16,246 nt of DNA from positions 1 to 16,246 of the forward strand of contig CAYLNM010000104.1 of assembly GCA_964385045.1 (NCBI GenBank), written 5' to 3'. Position 1 is the stretch's first letter, and each line of letters begins with the position of its first letter. The stretch is from CAYLNM01 sp964385045. Lineage in GTDB: Bacteria; Planctomycetota; Phycisphaerae; Phycisphaerales; SM1A02. Under the pieces are notes generated by a model that searched no databases, was not told the origin of the DNA, and was given only the letters and a program-made list of their open reading frames with translations. This document shows, piece by piece, positions 15,439 through 16,246 of this stretch. The position numbers and the translations under genes are program-made.

Positions 15439-16246
15439 ATGGCAGAGAGCGTCTACGACCGCGTCAACGACTTCGGCCGCGTCAAGATCACCCTGGCCGG
15501 GCCGAACGACATCCGCTCGTGGAGCTTCGGCGAGGTCAAGAAGCCGGAGACCATCAACTACCGCACCTACCGCCCGGAGAAGGACGGCCTGTTCTGCGAG
15601 CGGATCTTCGGCCCCGAGCGCGACTACGAGTGCGCGTGCGGCAAGTACAAGGGCACGAAGTACAAGGGCATCATCTGCGACCGCTGCGGCGTGAAGGTGA
15701 CGCACTCCCGCGTCCGCCGCCGCCGCATGGGCCACATCAACCTCGCGGCCCCCACGGTCCACATCTGGTTCTTCAAGGCCCTGCCGAGCCGCCTCGGCAC
15801 CCTGCTGAACATGAAGACGGCGGACCTCGAGAAGGTCATCTACTTCCAGGACTACGTCGTCACCGATCCGGGCAACACCGACCTCGAGTTCAAGCAGGTG
15901 CTCGACGAGGAGGCGTACCGGGACGCGATCGCCAAGCACGGCCACACCGGCTTCACCGCCCTGATGGGCGCGGAGGCGATCCGCGAGCTGCTCGAGCAGC
16001 TTCGGCTCGACGAGCTGTCGATCGAGCTCCGAGAGGAGCTCGGCGCGACCCGCTCCAAGCAGAAGATCAAGGACCTCTCCAAGCGGCTGAAGGTCGTCGA
16101 GCAGCTCCGCGGATCCGAGAACGACCCGACCTGGATGGTCCTGGACGTGGTGCCGGTGATCCCGCCGGACCTGCGACCGCTCGTCCTCCTCGAGAGCGGC
16201 AACTTCGCCACCAGCGACCTCAACGACCTCTACCGCCGCATCATCA
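15439..16246 (+). CDS. rpoC: DNA-directed RNA polymerase subunit beta' (5' part, cut by window edge)
   Basis: The first 269 codons of the beta' subunit. The opening FGRVKITLAGPNDIRSWSFG (12-31) and KPETINYRTYRPEKDGLFCE (35-54) are family-typical. The zinc-binding motif has C65, C67, C80 and C83 (CACGKYKG...ICDRCGVKV). MGHINLAAPTVHIWFFKALPSR (from 97) follows. The last part, VIPPDLRPLVLLESGNFATS, reaches the lid/rudder approach; the catalytic NADFDGD lies beyond the window. ATG 15439 has no clear Shine-Dalgarno sequence, unlike rpoB and rplK, and the upstream hairpins may substitute in controlling initiation. It has no stop in the window because it runs off the end. Confidence 0.97.
   Translation, partial: MAESVYDRVNDFGRVKITLAGPNDIRSWSFGEVKKPETINYRTYRPEKDGLFCERIFGPERDYECACGKYKGTKYKGIICDRCGVKVTHSRVRRRRMGHINLAAPTVHIWFFKALPSRLGTLLNMKTADLEKVIYFQDYVVTDPGNTDLEFKQVLDEEAYRDAIAKHGHTGFTALMGAEAIRELLEQLRLDELSIELREELGATRSKQKIKDLSKRLKVVEQLRGSENDPTWMVLDVVPVIPPDLRPLVLLESGNFATSDLNDLYRRII

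Overview
The window comes from a very GC-rich bacterium (roughly 70-75% G+C by eye, with strong G/C bias at third codon positions). It carries the conserved ribosomal-protein/RNA-polymerase locus rplK-rplA-rplJ-rplL-rpoB-rpoC. The protein style suggests a planctomycete, possibly of the Phycisphaerae: a stand-alone GGQ release-factor-like protein with an added C-terminal module, a TsaD with an 'AVGHRPGL' motif, and an RpoB with the insertions expected of a bacterial beta subunit. This placement is inference from protein flavour and has not been tested by a search.

Layout. Positions 1-52 hold a U-tract terminator that ends a + strand gene lying outside the window. Positions 226-2651 are a minus-strand pair: hflX (ribosome-associated GTPase) followed by an unrecognised protein with a possible PD-(D/E)XK-like core, joined by a GTGA stop/start overlap. 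Facing away across a 263-bp divergent spacer is a + strand pair: an S41 C-terminal processing protease and tsaD (tRNA t6A synthesis), joined by an ATGA overlap. Next comes a single gene for a GGQ release-factor-like protein (5701-6228). It is followed by an M20 amidohydrolase and a flavin-reductase-like protein joined by a GTGA overlap (6337-8294). From 8439 to the right edge lies the rplKAJL-rpoBC cluster; rpoC runs off the end.

Much of the window concerns translation and its quality control: HflX, TsaD, the GGQ protein and ribosomal proteins L11, L1, L10 and L7/L12. Transcription is represented by RpoB and RpoC. SecE and NusG, which commonly precede rplK, are absent here; a metabolic gene pair stands directly upstream of the rplK promoter.

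The strongest unexplained signals are non-coding. The 602-bp rplL-rpoB spacer holds three back-to-back perfect or near-perfect hairpins just after rplL, one with an 18-bp stem. It also holds a well-spaced promoter (TTGTAT-17-TAGACT) and, in the rpoB leader, two adjacent long-range hairpins immediately before the ribosome-binding site. The rpoB-rpoC spacer (167 bp) has three more hairpins. Several genes share a TACGNT or TANNCT -10 element. In two cases (5689 and 6324) it lies only 6-7 nt before the start codon, which suggests leaderless mRNAs. Genes here mostly end in strong GC hairpins without a U tract, unlike the terminator at position 20.
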